From Dendrophyllia cribrosa (taxonomy: Eukaryota; Cnidaria; Anthozoa; Scleractinia; Dendrophylliidae): DNA of 64,000 nucleotides. The notes beneath the pieces are model-generated. The model was given only the letters and a program-made list of their open reading frames with translations, did not search any database and was not told the origin of the DNA. This document shows positions 23,621-35,100 of this stretch, piece by piece (position 1 is the stretch's first letter; each line of letters starts with the position of its first letter). The position numbers and the translations under genes were made by a program. The stretch lies in contig JAJLRJ010000004.1 in NCBI GenBank assembly GCA_024195265.1, forward strand, positions 33,072,285 through 33,136,284, read 5' to 3'.

Positions 23621-25235
23621 TACGCAGACTAAGAATCTTGAAAAACGACGGGCCGACATAAATCTTAGATTTTCACACATGTATACAATCTCATCGGGCA
23701 GAATGGATGGACATCATTAATTATTCATAACTACCGAAGCGGCAAATTCGAACGCGATCGCGCGAAAAGTAAGAGAAGAAAGGGCCTATTTTGCCCAATC
23801 AGCATTGGTAAAACATTCTTTTCTGGTTTCCATTAGTACTAACTAGTATTTTGACCGACGGGCTTTTGAAGTGAAATGGTTTATTTGTAATATAAGCCAA
23901 AAACGAGTAAATTATCTTGATTTCGTTTCTGTTATTTCCCCAATTCTGGAATCAGCAGTGGAATCGCAGGCCTCAGAATCACAATATCTAGAAGTTGCAT
24001 AATCAGTTGAGCATGGTGTTTTATCAGGAGCCATAATCATGGACGGAGACCGCAAGCGTGGTGCCCACGCAAACCCATGTTAAGGACGTGTTGGGCCATT
24101 TTTAGCAGAAATTGCGTCACCCTTGCGCAATGAGAGCGCGCTTACATACTACCTTATATGGAAAATAAAAGTCTTTGGGGCTTGTTGATTGCAACTGAAG
24201 TTTTTACGTCGGCGCTAGAAGTTTGCTGAAAGGACAATGATATTTTTTATCTACCGTACAGGACGCAATAGAATAGACACTGGTTTCACATTAATCATCA
24301 TTAACTTGTTTTTAACAGAACGTGCAGATTATCGAAAAAAAGTAATTTGATGGTCTTTTTTATACTTGTTTATTTGGCTAAGAGACATCCGCCAGAAGAC
24401 TTTCCCGACAGAAAAACTTAACGACATTAGGCTAAGTTTAAATTGTTTTTCCGCAAATGAAAACACTGATAACTGACCCATTTCACGATTTTTCCTAATT
24501 CAAGCCAAAAATGCTCTAAAATACTTCGAATGGAAGTGGCTTGCCAGTCTATAAACAGGCTGGTTTTAGGTCACATTTTTAAAGCAGTTTTTCTATCTTA
24601 ACAAATTTTCTCAACGCGGCCGCTTCAACCAATCGGCGCAAGTTCGCTAAAATCCACTGAAACACACATAAACTTATTCGATGCCATTACTACTTGCTAC
24701 CGTTTATTAATTTAAGAAGTAGAAGACATAGCTTATGAATAATACATTCTGATATATCCTTGAAACAAATATAGTAAACTTATAGAAAGCTTGCAAATAT
24801 TCTTCACCTTTTTAGGAAAATTGAACTGAGATTATTCTCAGAATTCTTACTATTGAATTGGCCGCTGAAAAAATAAACTAATGTTTAGTGACGTTTATTT
24901 TATAAGTTAAGTGAAACGATAACTAATTCAGAGTAAGCTTGCGTGAAGATGTATTTCAAGTTTACACCAGAAAGAAGTTAAGTGTAACTGCTGATTTTCC
25001 CAAGACTTAACTTCGCATAACCCAATTTCCAAGCTGCAAGTCAATCTTTATCGTAATCCAACCAAATAGTTTGTATTATAAACTTCTACAATTAACATCA
25101 ATCTAGCCACAACTCAAAACTGATATGGCTAACAAACATAACGAAAACAAATAAATGTGAACACATTCAAAAAACGGTGTATCGTTGGCCAAAACTGCGC
25201 TTTCTCGATTTCCAGGTGAACAAGTGAATGTGAAT
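23621..25235. other. Intergenic, no gene seen
   Basis: Unremarkable AT-rich sequence with a few CpG-containing stretches. No exon, RNA gene or repeat partner was noticed in this window. Confidence 0.35.
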
Positions 25236-25241
25236 TTAGTA

Positions 25242-25274
<33 letters not shown>

Positions 25275-25890
25275 AACTTTATTTAAGTGTTTATCGTTCT
25301 AGCGTTTCTCACACTAATTGGTGCCACTAATTAAAAACTAAGATAAACATTCAAATTTTATAAAAATTGAAGACCTTATTCTAAATAAAACTCTAGTTAA
25401 AACTAATTCTAATAAAACCCTAGTTAAAAATGTATTAAAACACATACCCTAATCACATAATTACGATCACTTATCTTCCCAAATTTACTATAACGTAAAT
25501 AGCAGTTCTTAAGTTGTATCGTTTTTCTCTTTCCCCGTGTTGGTTGAAGAGATCTTGTAGATACTTCGGTTCGATTCTTAGCTTTATACATTAGAATTGC
25601 TATATCTTGTAACCTTCTGTTATAAAGAGTCGATAGGTTGGCCTGTACAAGCAGCTTCTCGAATGAGTCCGATCTACTGTTAAATACTGTACGTAGGGCT
25701 CTCTCCTGTAGTCTCTCTAATTTACGTCTATCCGAAGCTCTACAAAAGTGCAAAACGGTACTACAATAAGTTAAATGGGGTAAAATAGTGGCCTTGAATA
25801 GTTGCAATTTGGCAGGGTTAGGTATAAGGTTCCTTAGTCGCGTGAGTACTCCAATTTTTTGAATAAAAATATTTTGAACCAATATAGCAA
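25236..25890 (-). mobile_element. 5'-truncated non-LTR retrotransposon (LINE) fragment
   Basis: The minus-strand frame 25424-25882 encodes the C-terminal part of a non-LTR reverse transcriptase. Its recognisable block is ILPHLTYCSTVLHFCRAS followed by RRKLERLQERALRTVF, typical of CR1/L2-type elements just after the polymerase core. The catalytic domain is missing, as in 5'-truncated insertions. The 3' end on the minus strand runs into a (TAC)n tail at about 25236-25275, a common LINE tail type. Confidence 0.8.
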
Positions 25891-27444
25891 TAATAACAAC
25901 ATTGGATTAATATCTTTACATTATTTTAAGGTGACATGCCAGTTCTAACAAGCTGTATGTTTAAAGCAATCCAAATGTTAAAACTCGATGAAAATTCAAA
26001 CCTTCATTCCGGTTTCGCATGGAACGTCAAGAATTGTTGAAGAAATGTTTTAACAGCTTTTAAAAAAGCTTAAATTTAGCTGTTTACATACTGTTGCACA
26101 CAAGAAAAGAGCAATACCATTTCAATGTAGAAAGTCGTGATGAATGCGCCAGTTGTTTTGTTTCCAAGCTGCAAACTGAACCATCTCTTCATCTCAGCCG
26201 TGTGACGGCGAAACGTCAGTCAATGTCAACAACTACACTAACCCGGATGATCTCACCCGACAGACTGGCATAGACATTGAGATCTTAAGCCGTACGTTTC
26301 TAACATTAGGAAAATAACCAAAACTAAATCAAGACATGTGTGAACAATTTGAGACATTTCGGACTACACAGCACCCCAGGTTTGAATGGATTGTGCCTAA
26401 TTTCTACGGCGATGGTGTAAACTTGAAAAACGGCGGCCCAACGTATTCACTCGTGGCGCAGCCGACAAGATATGGATTTGGCTATGAGTTTTCTTTTTTT
26501 TTTCGTGTCACATCAGCGCATGCAAATTTTGCTCGAATATTTTCTGATTGGTTGACACGCGACCTCATGATCTCGGTCTTGATTTCAAGATGGCGAAAAA
26601 ATCTCTCCGTGTGTTGACTTGAGAAGCAGAAGAAAAAATTGCAAGCTTTAAAGACAATGCAAGGTGTTCATGGATGGATAGGACCGTTTAATATTCTGTT
26701 CGGCGCTTATTAATCGGCCTTGCAGCATGCCCGGTTTATAAAATGAGATGTGCTTCTCCGTAAGTTTGTGACGCCTGTTCTAGAAAGTTCTATAAAATAC
26801 TGTTTTTGAGATAAGAGTGTAGATGGATTGATTAAAAGGTTGTTTAAGTAAAGCGTATTTGTTTGGGAATCATTGTGAGTCAGTTCATGGATGAATTGGA
26901 TTAGTGTAGAGATAGTTAAATAAAAAGGAGAAGGGGACTTGGTGGGATTGTAAATATGTATTTTGCTTGCTCATCAAATGCACATTTATATTTACATCTG
27001 CTATGGTCGCTTCGTGCTCAACCAAAAAAGAACAAAGGAGTGGAATCATTTTTCATTATATTTTATTCTTTTACGTGATTCAATCGGGAAAACTAAACAA
27101 AAAATACAAATTTGGTTAAATGAAGTAAAAAATATACTTTTGAACATAAGAAAATACAACAATGACAATGAACCGATCATAACTTACATATGATGTGTGA
27201 CGCCGAGGATAAAGCGAACAGAAAGGTAGAAATTGAGAATAACTTTAGTATCTGATGTGGTGAGATAATTGAGACTAAAAAAGAAGAATTGAAGTGTACT
27301 TAAAGGGAAAGAAGAATTTGCATTCCACACATAGAGGAAAAACCGGGAGTACAAAAGTAACACAAGGATAAAAAATACCGTTAGCGTGACAACGTCACAG
27401 ATGATACAGCATTCATTCTTCCTCCGATCCGTGAGACAATTCGT
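25891..27444. other. Intergenic with a partial repeat copy
   Basis: Part of 26490-26760 is an inverted, diverged copy of the repeat at 2720-3240. A short phrase near 26205-26280 (GTGTGACGGCGAAACGTCAG) has the look of a retroelement leader, but nothing coding is attached. Open frames at 26336-26617, 26963-27193 and 27184-27471 are unsupported. Confidence 0.4.
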
Positions 27445-27790
27445 CAATTCGTCCAAATAATAATGAGCCACAGTCGATATTTGTCAGCGTCGCTTTATCA
27501 ATTCGTTGTCCATTTTTCGTAGCTAGTGTTCTTTGGCTTATTAGCTTTCCAATGAATGAAAACCCATCTTCAGGCCGTGATAGATCTTCACACTCGATTG
27601 CATCTACTCCATGTTATTGGGCAGAAATGTAGGCAATTCGTCTAGATAATAATGAACCACGGTCGATATTTGTCAACATCGCTTTAACAATTCAATGTCC
27701 ATTTTTTGCAGCTAGTGCTCTTTGGCTTATTAGCTTTCCATTAAATGAAAACCCATCTTCAGGCCGCGATGGATCTTCACACTCGTTCCT
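27445..27790. repeat. Imperfect tandem duplication, about 180 bp unit
   Basis: GAAAACCCATCTTCAGGCCG and its neighbourhood (including CTCTTTGGCTTATTAGCTTTCC in near-identical form) occur twice, about 180 bp apart. The units differ by scattered substitutions. Non-coding. Confidence 0.8.
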
Positions 27791-27801
27791 GTCTACGCTA
27801 T

Positions 27802-27964
27802 GGGCCTGGTCGCACTACAGTCAAAACCAAAAATTAGCCCGTGCAAAAATGGAGGAAAACAAAAGAAACCGCTCCGTTGGGACACTCTTTTTGTGGAATG
27901 TTTTTGTTTTTATGTCATTTTGCACCGGCTAATTTTTGTTTTTGACTGTAGTGCGACCAGGCCC
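27802..27964. mobile_element. MITE with GGGCCTGGTCGCACTACAGT termini
   Basis: The two ends are inverted repeats of about 38 bp, and the 163-bp element has no coding capacity. A truncated copy missing the left end is at 58244-58367. Confidence 0.85.
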
Positions 27965-28742
27965 TATGTTATTGCATCGAGCAAAAATATACGCCTTTCT
28001 AGTACCCTCTAAAATGTGCCAAACATATGCGCATAAGACTCTTGGGACAAAATCAATACTTAGTAGCGGAGGGACGACTCTTAATTTCAAATAGAGAAAG
28101 GAAAACCGTCATGTGTTTACGTTCTCCACGAAACCTATAATTTGATCATTTGACGAAGTTGTTTTGCAGGGAATACTAAAATGTAACATGCACGTGCTGA
28201 GGCATTGTTTTCGCTCATTAATCCTATTCTTCTGTGCCGTTCTCGCTGCCTTCGCCGCCGTGGTTGCTGCGGCCGTTCAGAAAAATAAACTCGGTTATTT
28301 CATGACAAACACCTTTTCACCGAGTTATTTTATTTTGGAGTGTTAACCGGGTTTCTAAAAAGATAACCCAGTTAACTCACCAAGTGCGGCGCAGCCATTG
28401 TAATATTGCGTGACGCCGCGTGATATAGCCCCTTCGAAGCGTGTGCACGAGAAAGAAAATATATGAAGCGTGTGCTCGGTTCGACACCATCCGTCCGTCC
28501 CTTACTGACGCGGTAAATAATTAAGAATCATATGCTTCTTAAACTTAGTAAATAAATAATTCGTAACAAGAGTAAAAGTGTTATGTGCGTGACAAATATA
28601 TCAAAGTAAAATACACTGGAAAGTTTATTGCAACTTGCTTCGATTCACAATCCAAAAGAAAGACGAAACTTTTAGTTTATTGACAGCAATTTGCAGTTTT
28701 CAATCACTCAAAATATTTTACGTTCCTTTCTTTTTTCAACAG

Positions 28743-28978
28743 AATTTTTTTTTGTCCCATATTTGCGCGTGTGCGGGTGGTTGTCCATTGGATCCTGTTA
28801 CTACTAAACCTACTCCTGGTACTACCACACCTACTCCTGTTACTACTAAACTTACTCCTGGTACTACCACACCTACTCCTGCTACACTGTACTACCAAAC
28901 CTACTCCTGGTACTACCAAACCTACTCTTGTTGCTACTAAACTTACACCCGGTTCTACCAAGACTACAACTGCCTCAT
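28743..28978 (+). CDS. Thr/Pro-rich mucin-like exon (frame broken)
   Basis: A strong acceptor (CTTTTTTCAACAG) precedes the frame and a donor (CTCATGTAAGT) follows it. The frame gives a short Cys-containing start (HICACAGGCPLDP) and then repeats of the form TTKPTPGTT, a typical O-glycosylated stalk. A one-base frame break lies in the repeat near 28880-28895; the second half is in another frame and ends TTTASC at the donor. This could be the extracellular stalk of a receptor, possibly of the same kind of gene as the membrane-tail exons at 7850 and 56313, but nothing links them directly. Confidence 0.45.
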
Positions 28979-29182
28979 GTAAGTTGATCAATAATGCCTT
29001 GTTGACACTATTCTGGATATGTGTCTATTCGGAATCTTTTTAGTTTTACTTGTTGGTCCGAACCAAGACAATATTGAACTTGTTATTGTGGTTATTGTTT
29101 ATCGTAATTAGTAGAATAGATGAATGTTTATTCATTTGTCTCACGATGGAGTCACTTTAGGGTGTCGATCGATTAATTAGTA

Positions 29183-30066
29183 CAGTCGAACCTCCATGAG
29201 AGACCACCTCTCATGAGAGACCGCTTCTCAAAGAACCGTTTTGTCTCTCAGTCAAATCACTATATTTGTAACCTCTCGTAGGAATCCACCTCTCGTAGGA
29301 GACCGCGACAACTTTTTGAGAGTACGAACTAGGAATTTCTCTGTAATTTTACCTCTCGTAAGCGACCATCTCGGAGATCACGCAATACTGTATGTTGCCG
29401 GGACAAAAGACAGTAAACATGACTTTATTTTCACTATCTATAAATCTATTCAATACAAGTAAACATGAACTCTAATGACAAACAGGGCTTTTGGTGGTGA
29501 CATGACTCCAGTTACATGTGCCACCCGCGAAGGATATCCAGTATACAACACGGTTTATTGAGAAGCTCCACATCCTTTGTCTTTAAGCCTTCACAAAAAT
29601 CATTTTAAACTGTATCCAAGAAGCTGCATAACTTGTCAATCAGTTGTCAGAATTTGCTGACTGGCATGGAATGGAAGGACTGACGTCTGTAGTCTTCCGA
29701 GTACGGGAGGAACTGATGGATGCTCAGCAATTAAGTCAGCGAAATAGTCCACAATTGATCGTTTTTTCAAGCCCTCAACTGTTGAACATTGAACACTGAA
29801 GTACGAGTCATCGTTTATATTTTTCATGGTTTTTAGAAGAGTGCACGAGATTTCATGAGTCGATCTCCACAAACATATTTACTTGTTTATCGTTGTAGTT
29901 TTAGAAATCAGTTGTTTTATTGATTGTATTGCGATTACCATGAAAGTTAGATTCAAACATTACTTAAATTTGGTCTTCCCGTGTAGTACCTCCCATGAGA
30001 GACCATCTCCCGTAGAAGACCACTTTTTCTTACACGGAGGGTGGTCGCCTTGCGGAGGTTCAACTG
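29183..30066. mobile_element. Pogo/Tigger-like DNA transposon, non-autonomous
   Basis: The element begins CAGTCGAACCTCC and ends GGAGGTTCAACTG, flanked on each side by TA, as expected for Tc1/mariner-superfamily insertion. The inner termini carry repeated CTCATGAGAGACC-like and CTCGTAGGAGACC-like motifs. No transposase domain is recognised; the minus-strand frame 29636-29872 is uncharacterised. Confidence 0.6.
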
Positions 30067-30069
30067 TAT

Positions 30070-30600
30070 TAGAATAAAGGACCGCATTTTTATCGCATCC
30101 GGGTCTTACAATGTGATCAACAGTTGAAAGTGGAGAAAAGAGTCGTAACGCAATTGAACACAAGCAATGTCTGTTTTTGTTTTTACTTTGAAATTCAAAC
30201 AGAAACTTCAATAATAACTAACTATCGAATATTACTGCAAGCCTTTTTAAACAAGTTAAAAAAATATTATCACATGCGTTCTGAAACAAGAACTTGCTGA
30301 TGAAATACAGAGGATTAACCATACCAAAAAATTGCCCCCTGAAAGGAGACATTTGCTCCGGGCGTGCGCGTTACTTGCATTTTGGCTTTCAGGTTGGGCT
30401 CAATCATGTCGTTGTCGCGTTAAATGTTCTACGTAGTATCAGCCTTGCTCTATACTTTGATTGTACTAAAATGAACTATTGCCCATGCGCAGTTGAGCTC
30501 GAACGGTCTGGGCGCTAGTCCGCGCACGTCACCAATAGAAGCCAAAATGGACTCAGTCGAAGCATATTGCACTGAAAAAATGGAAAAATGACGGGTTTTT
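30070..30600. other. Intergenic, no gene seen
   Basis: Ordinary AT-rich sequence without a recognised exon, RNA or repeat partner. Confidence 0.35.
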
Positions 30601-30870
30601 TTTTCATCCATGTCCAATACTGTCGACTTGATACGATCCGAAAAAAATCAAAGTACGATCCGTACGGATCGACAAAATGAGACGACCCGTAAAGTGTAGT
30701 TGTCGACCGGAAGATTGCATCTCATTAGAGACGCATGCCAGATGAGAGACCCTGGGAACGAGGTTAACAGGCCCTCTTGAAGGTTGTCGACTCGTACGAG
30801 TCGTACGGATCGACAAAATTATTTTCGACCCGAAAGACAGACTTGTCGATCCGAAAAATGCATCTCATTA
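30600..30870. repeat. Diverged units of the GTCGAC-type minisatellite
   Basis: Motifs such as GTCGACTCGTACGAGTCGTA and TCGGATCGACAAAAT match the units of the array at 54850-55830, on the other side of the Polinton. They are degenerate and do not form a regular array here. Confidence 0.7.
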
Positions 30871-30884
30871 AGAAGAGAAGCGAA

Positions 30885-31820
30885 TTTCACGAAAGGTTAA
30901 TCGCCGAATACATGTAGTATTACTCGTTTAAAAGCGTGTTGCGCAAAAGGTGACTAGAGTACAGATATATTACTCGTTTTAAAAGTCTGTTGCGCGGCGA
31001 AAGACTTATGAAGTACATGGTTATTCCTCGTTCTAAAAGCGAGTTTCACGAAAGGTCAATGGAGTACATGCATATTCTTCGTTCTAAACGCGAGTTACAC
31101 GAAAGGTTAATGGAGTACATGGATATTCCTCGTTCTAAAAGCGAGTCACTCGAACGGTTAATGAAGTACATGTATATTCCTCGTTTTAAAAGCGTGTTGC
31201 GCGAAAGGTTAATGGAGTACATGAATATTCCTCGTTCTAAACGCGAGTTTCACGAAAGGTTAATGGAGTACATGGATATTCTTCGTTCTAAAAGCGAGTT
31301 ACTCAAACGGTTAATGAAGTACATGTATATTCCTCGTCCTAAAAGCGTGTTGCGCGAAAGGTAAATGGAGTGCATGTATATTTCTCGTTCTAAACGCGAG
31401 TCACTCGAACGGTTAATGGAGTACATGAATATTCCCCGTTCTAAAAGCGTGTTGCGCGAAAGGTCAATGGAGTACATGTATATTCCTTGTTCTAAAAGCG
31501 AGTTACACGAAAGGTAAATGGAGTACATGTATATTTCTCGTTCTAAAAGCGTGTTGCACAAAAGGTCAATGGCATACATGTATATTCCTCGTTCTAAAAG
31601 CGTGTTGCGCGAAAGGTCAATGGAGTACATGTATATTCCTCGTTCTTAAAACGAGTTTACTCGAAAGACTAATAAAGTACATGGATATGTCCCGTTCTAA
31701 AAGCGAGTTACACTAAAGGTCAATGGAGTACATGTATATTCCTCGTTCTAAACGCGAGTTACTCGAAAGGTCAGTCAAGTGGGGTACATGTATACAGTTC
31801 CTCGTTCTAAAAGCGAGTTA
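30885..31820. repeat. 51-bp minisatellite, about 18 copies, Polinton target
   Basis: Unit: GTACATGTATATTCCTCGTT, then CTAAAAGCGAGTTACACGAA, then AGGTCAATGGA (51 bp), with substitutions. Because 51 is divisible by three, long open frames appear on both strands (30990-31364 plus, 31250-31630 minus) encoding 17-residue repeats. Reading on both strands and internal stops make coding unlikely. The last unit is interrupted by the Polinton, and its other half continues at 49826-49870. Confidence 0.95.
31815..31820. repeat. Left target-site duplication GAGTTA
   Basis: GAGTTA directly before the element matches GAGTTA at 49826-49831 directly after it. Six base pairs is the usual duplication for Polintons. 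The phrase AGCGAGTTACACGAAAGG of neighbouring array units shows that one GAGTTA was there before insertion. Confidence 0.95.
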
Positions 31821-31894
31821 AGTAGTTATAGAGTTGGCGGTACCAGATCAGTTTTGCAAAACTGATCTGATACCAAGCCAACTCTATAACTACT
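31821..31894. repeat. Terminal 74-bp near-palindrome, left
   Basis: AGTAGTTATAGAGTTGGC at the extreme end is repeated in inverted orientation at the inner edge. The centre AGATCAGTTTTGCAAAACTG plus ATCT is also palindromic. Only a few bases break the symmetry (GGTACC versus GATACCAA). The end could fold into a long hairpin. Confidence 0.95.
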
Positions 31895-32063
31895 TCCCAT
31901 CTGATGGCACAATCACATGGAATAATCACATGGAAAAATCAGATTAAAAAATATAGAAAAATCAAATGAAACTATATGTTAAAAAACAAAGTGCGTTTAT
32001 TTCATTGCGTGATTCCACATAATAGAATCCTTTGCGTGACACAATTCTCGGAAACACAGGAAG
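31821..32063 (+). repeat. Left terminal inverted repeat
   Basis: About 243 bp matching the reverse complement of 49580-49825. The outer 130 bp or so are identical, then small indels appear (a longer A/T tract and a short extra block near 32025). The inner edge is at CACAGGAAGT. Confidence 0.93.
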
Positions 32064-32101
32064 TCTACACAGGATTGAATTAAGGAAAGTTATTTTTTGA
32101 T

Positions 32102-35100
32102 TTAATTCTTTTTCATTTTATAATGTCCATAAGCATATGAATTTATACCATCTTCCAGTATATATCTTTTGTCATCGAAACAGCTGAGTGATACTTTATT
32201 GATTTCATAACTTCCTAATTGATGGTTTTGACTTCTTATTGTTTTCATAGTGTGATGCATCTGTTTATTTCCTAATAACGTTTCTTTATAATCTTGATGC
32301 TTGATATTATTTTTGATAATATTCTTTTTGATTCCCTTGGCAGTCTTTCCTCCTTTTTGGTTGTCTTTCATGTAACTATACATTTTAGATCGTAGACCGA
32401 TGAATTCAGTTATTGGTATACTTGCAGCTTCATCTTTGAATTTACCAATTACTTTTTTATTTGTCTTATCAAAATATGGAGAATCTTCTGGGTAATCGCT
32501 ATTATCAAATTTATCTTTATCATTCCAAAAATCTTGATACACATCCTTAGCTTCAATTTCGTATGTGAGACTGTCAGTGTCTGTGAATAGTAGTCTAGCT
32601 TTGTCTCCATATTTCTTTTTGATATAGTTATAATGGAAGTCATACATCAAAACCTTACTAAGATCAAGAATACACATACCCACATATGCCGGCCTGTTTA
32701 GGGTTAGTGTTTCTTTGATCTTATGAACGGCTACAAGATTTTCATTGAATATCTTACTGCTTACATAAGTAGGTTTAGCAGCCATTTTTAATAGTTTTTT
32801 CTCATCAGTAACTAATCTAACATCTACTCTCTTTCTGATATTTTCCATTGTTTTTCCAAATACTGAATTATTCATAAGTTTGAAGAAATCTTTCTCAAAA
32901 GAATTTTTGGTATTTTTTCGTTTGTTGGTGTTGAAGTCTATATACTGTTTAAGCCAAGGTGACTGATTAAATTCTAATACTCGATGAACTTTAATGACTT
33001 TTAATCCAAGATCTGTATATAATTGAAGGTTTCTATAGTGTAGAACATATTTATCTTTGTTTCTTAAAGTTGGAATTAGTTTTTGCACTAGACCTGTTGA
33101 TATATTATATTTGGTAGCTATTTTTTTACAATACCCAGACAACATACCTTTATTTACACACACCCTCTCAGCAGCTAATGGGTAGTCGTTATGTAGGTTA
33201 TGCAACTCTTTGGGGTATTCTAAATCAACTTCTAATATTAAACCTTTTTCGCTGTTTTCATTATATTTAGCTAAATCTATGTTGTTAATCTGTTTATCTG
33301 TCATCCATTTGAAACCGCCGGTTGGAAGGTATTGACTCATTGCCCAACCATACAGATTGTTAGCATCAAGATATATAATATACTTTGAGGGCGCCTTCTC
33401 ATCATATGTTTTCATGTATTTATTGTTTGCTTTTCCATATCGATTAGCTATATAAGAAATACCACCTCTCATACCCTTTTCAATGAATTGATACATATCA
33501 ATGTCAGTCATTAGTTCCAATTTGATATCAGTCATTTTTAGCATAGCATCCCACGACAAACCGGGAGATGTGAAATAATGACAAGGGTCTAATTTATAGT
33601 ATTTTAAACAGGTCTTTCGAAAGTTTTCAAATACATCTGCTAACAGAAGGATGTCAGATTTAAGATATAAGTTATGGTATTCACCCATATTTTGAAGATT
33701 GAAGGTTTTCCACACATTTTGAGCATGTTTATAGTCTTCATCTGATATGTGTTCATTATTCAATATGCTGTAAAATTCTTCTTTTGTTGGTAGTTTTTCA
33801 TTGAATTTGTCAAAATTGTCCATGAAGTCGTATGGATAGATGCCTTTCTTTGACATCAAATCAAGCTTTTTATCTTTGAATTTTTGAGAGGTATATTTTA
33901 ATGCTTCTTTTGGTAGATTGCTCACTAGTTTTTCCAAACTTGAGCTCATAAATTGGAAACTATCAATAAAGGTAAGATGATTACCCAACATGAAAGCCAT
34001 ATACTTCTCCATGTTGTTAGGTATGGCATTGATATTCATTTGACACTTTTCACCTTTCTTATTTGTATATGTATGCTTCTTAACAATTTCACCAATCTCT
34101 TGCATTATAAAATGACTATCATAACCTCTTAGATTATGGAATATAACAGGAATTTTTATCTCTGCTGGATTTACTCTAAGTTTCAGATTACAATCTTGGT
34201 GCGCTGATCCTCTATACTTGCCAGTTATATGACAATGATCTCGAACTCGAATATCTTTCTCTGTATACTTTTTATCGCATATATGGCATTTATCAGCTTT
34301 TTGGAATTCTTCTTCATCCTTTTTTGTCATTTTTAATGGTTTGTTAAAATATTTTTTATTCATCTTACGACAATATTTGACTTCTTCAAGCATAGCTTCC
34401 ATAAATTTATAAACTGAATTTTCACCTCTATACACTTGTACAGGTTTGGTGTATTTATCATCATAACAGCATACAACCTTATAACCATATCCGCAATCAG
34501 TATGTTTTTGATACGATTCAGTATAGGATTTGTCATTGTTTGGTCTGCATCCTTCTATTTTTTCTACAATAGCTTCAAAATCTGCATAGACGACAAATGG
34601 TACAGGCAACTGCTTATGAAAGTTGTTGAATTTCAATATGTTATTATCCTTTGACGGCATTTTTATGGCTTGTTTTCCATTTATGATAATGCAATTTTCT
34701 TTATGATTTAATAATACTCTTTCACTACTGAAACATTGTAAACAATACATACAAAAATGCTTTCTATGTTCATGTTTTGTTTGATTGTACATAAATTTAT
34801 TGAAGTCTTTTATTAATACATAATGTTTGTTTTCGCCTTCTGTTATCAATAATAAATGCATTTGATCTTCAAATTTTTCTTGGGATATGTAAATAGGAAA
34901 TGGTTGTTTTTCTTCATATCCAAATACAATGATATTGATATTATTCTGTTTCTCAATTTTATTATACTGTTTTTGATTGACTGGAAATTCAATTCCTGAG
35001 TAATTCAATTTTTCAATAAATTCTTTATCACATTTTTTAATTCTCTGTGGGTATTTTTCTTGAGGATTCAAATGTCTAATGTGACACCATCTAAAACACT

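Noticed and set aside
30990..31630. Two open frames of about 125 codons on opposite strands encoding 17-residue repeats
   Set aside because: They arise because the 51-bp minisatellite unit is a multiple of three; both strands are open and units contain stops elsewhere.
34436..34654. Plus-strand frame inside the polymerase gene, and similar frames at 35707, 36506, 37552, 39622, 40902, 42957 and 43273
   Set aside because: Shadows of well-supported minus-strand genes; hydrophobic composition is that of antisense AT-rich coding DNA.
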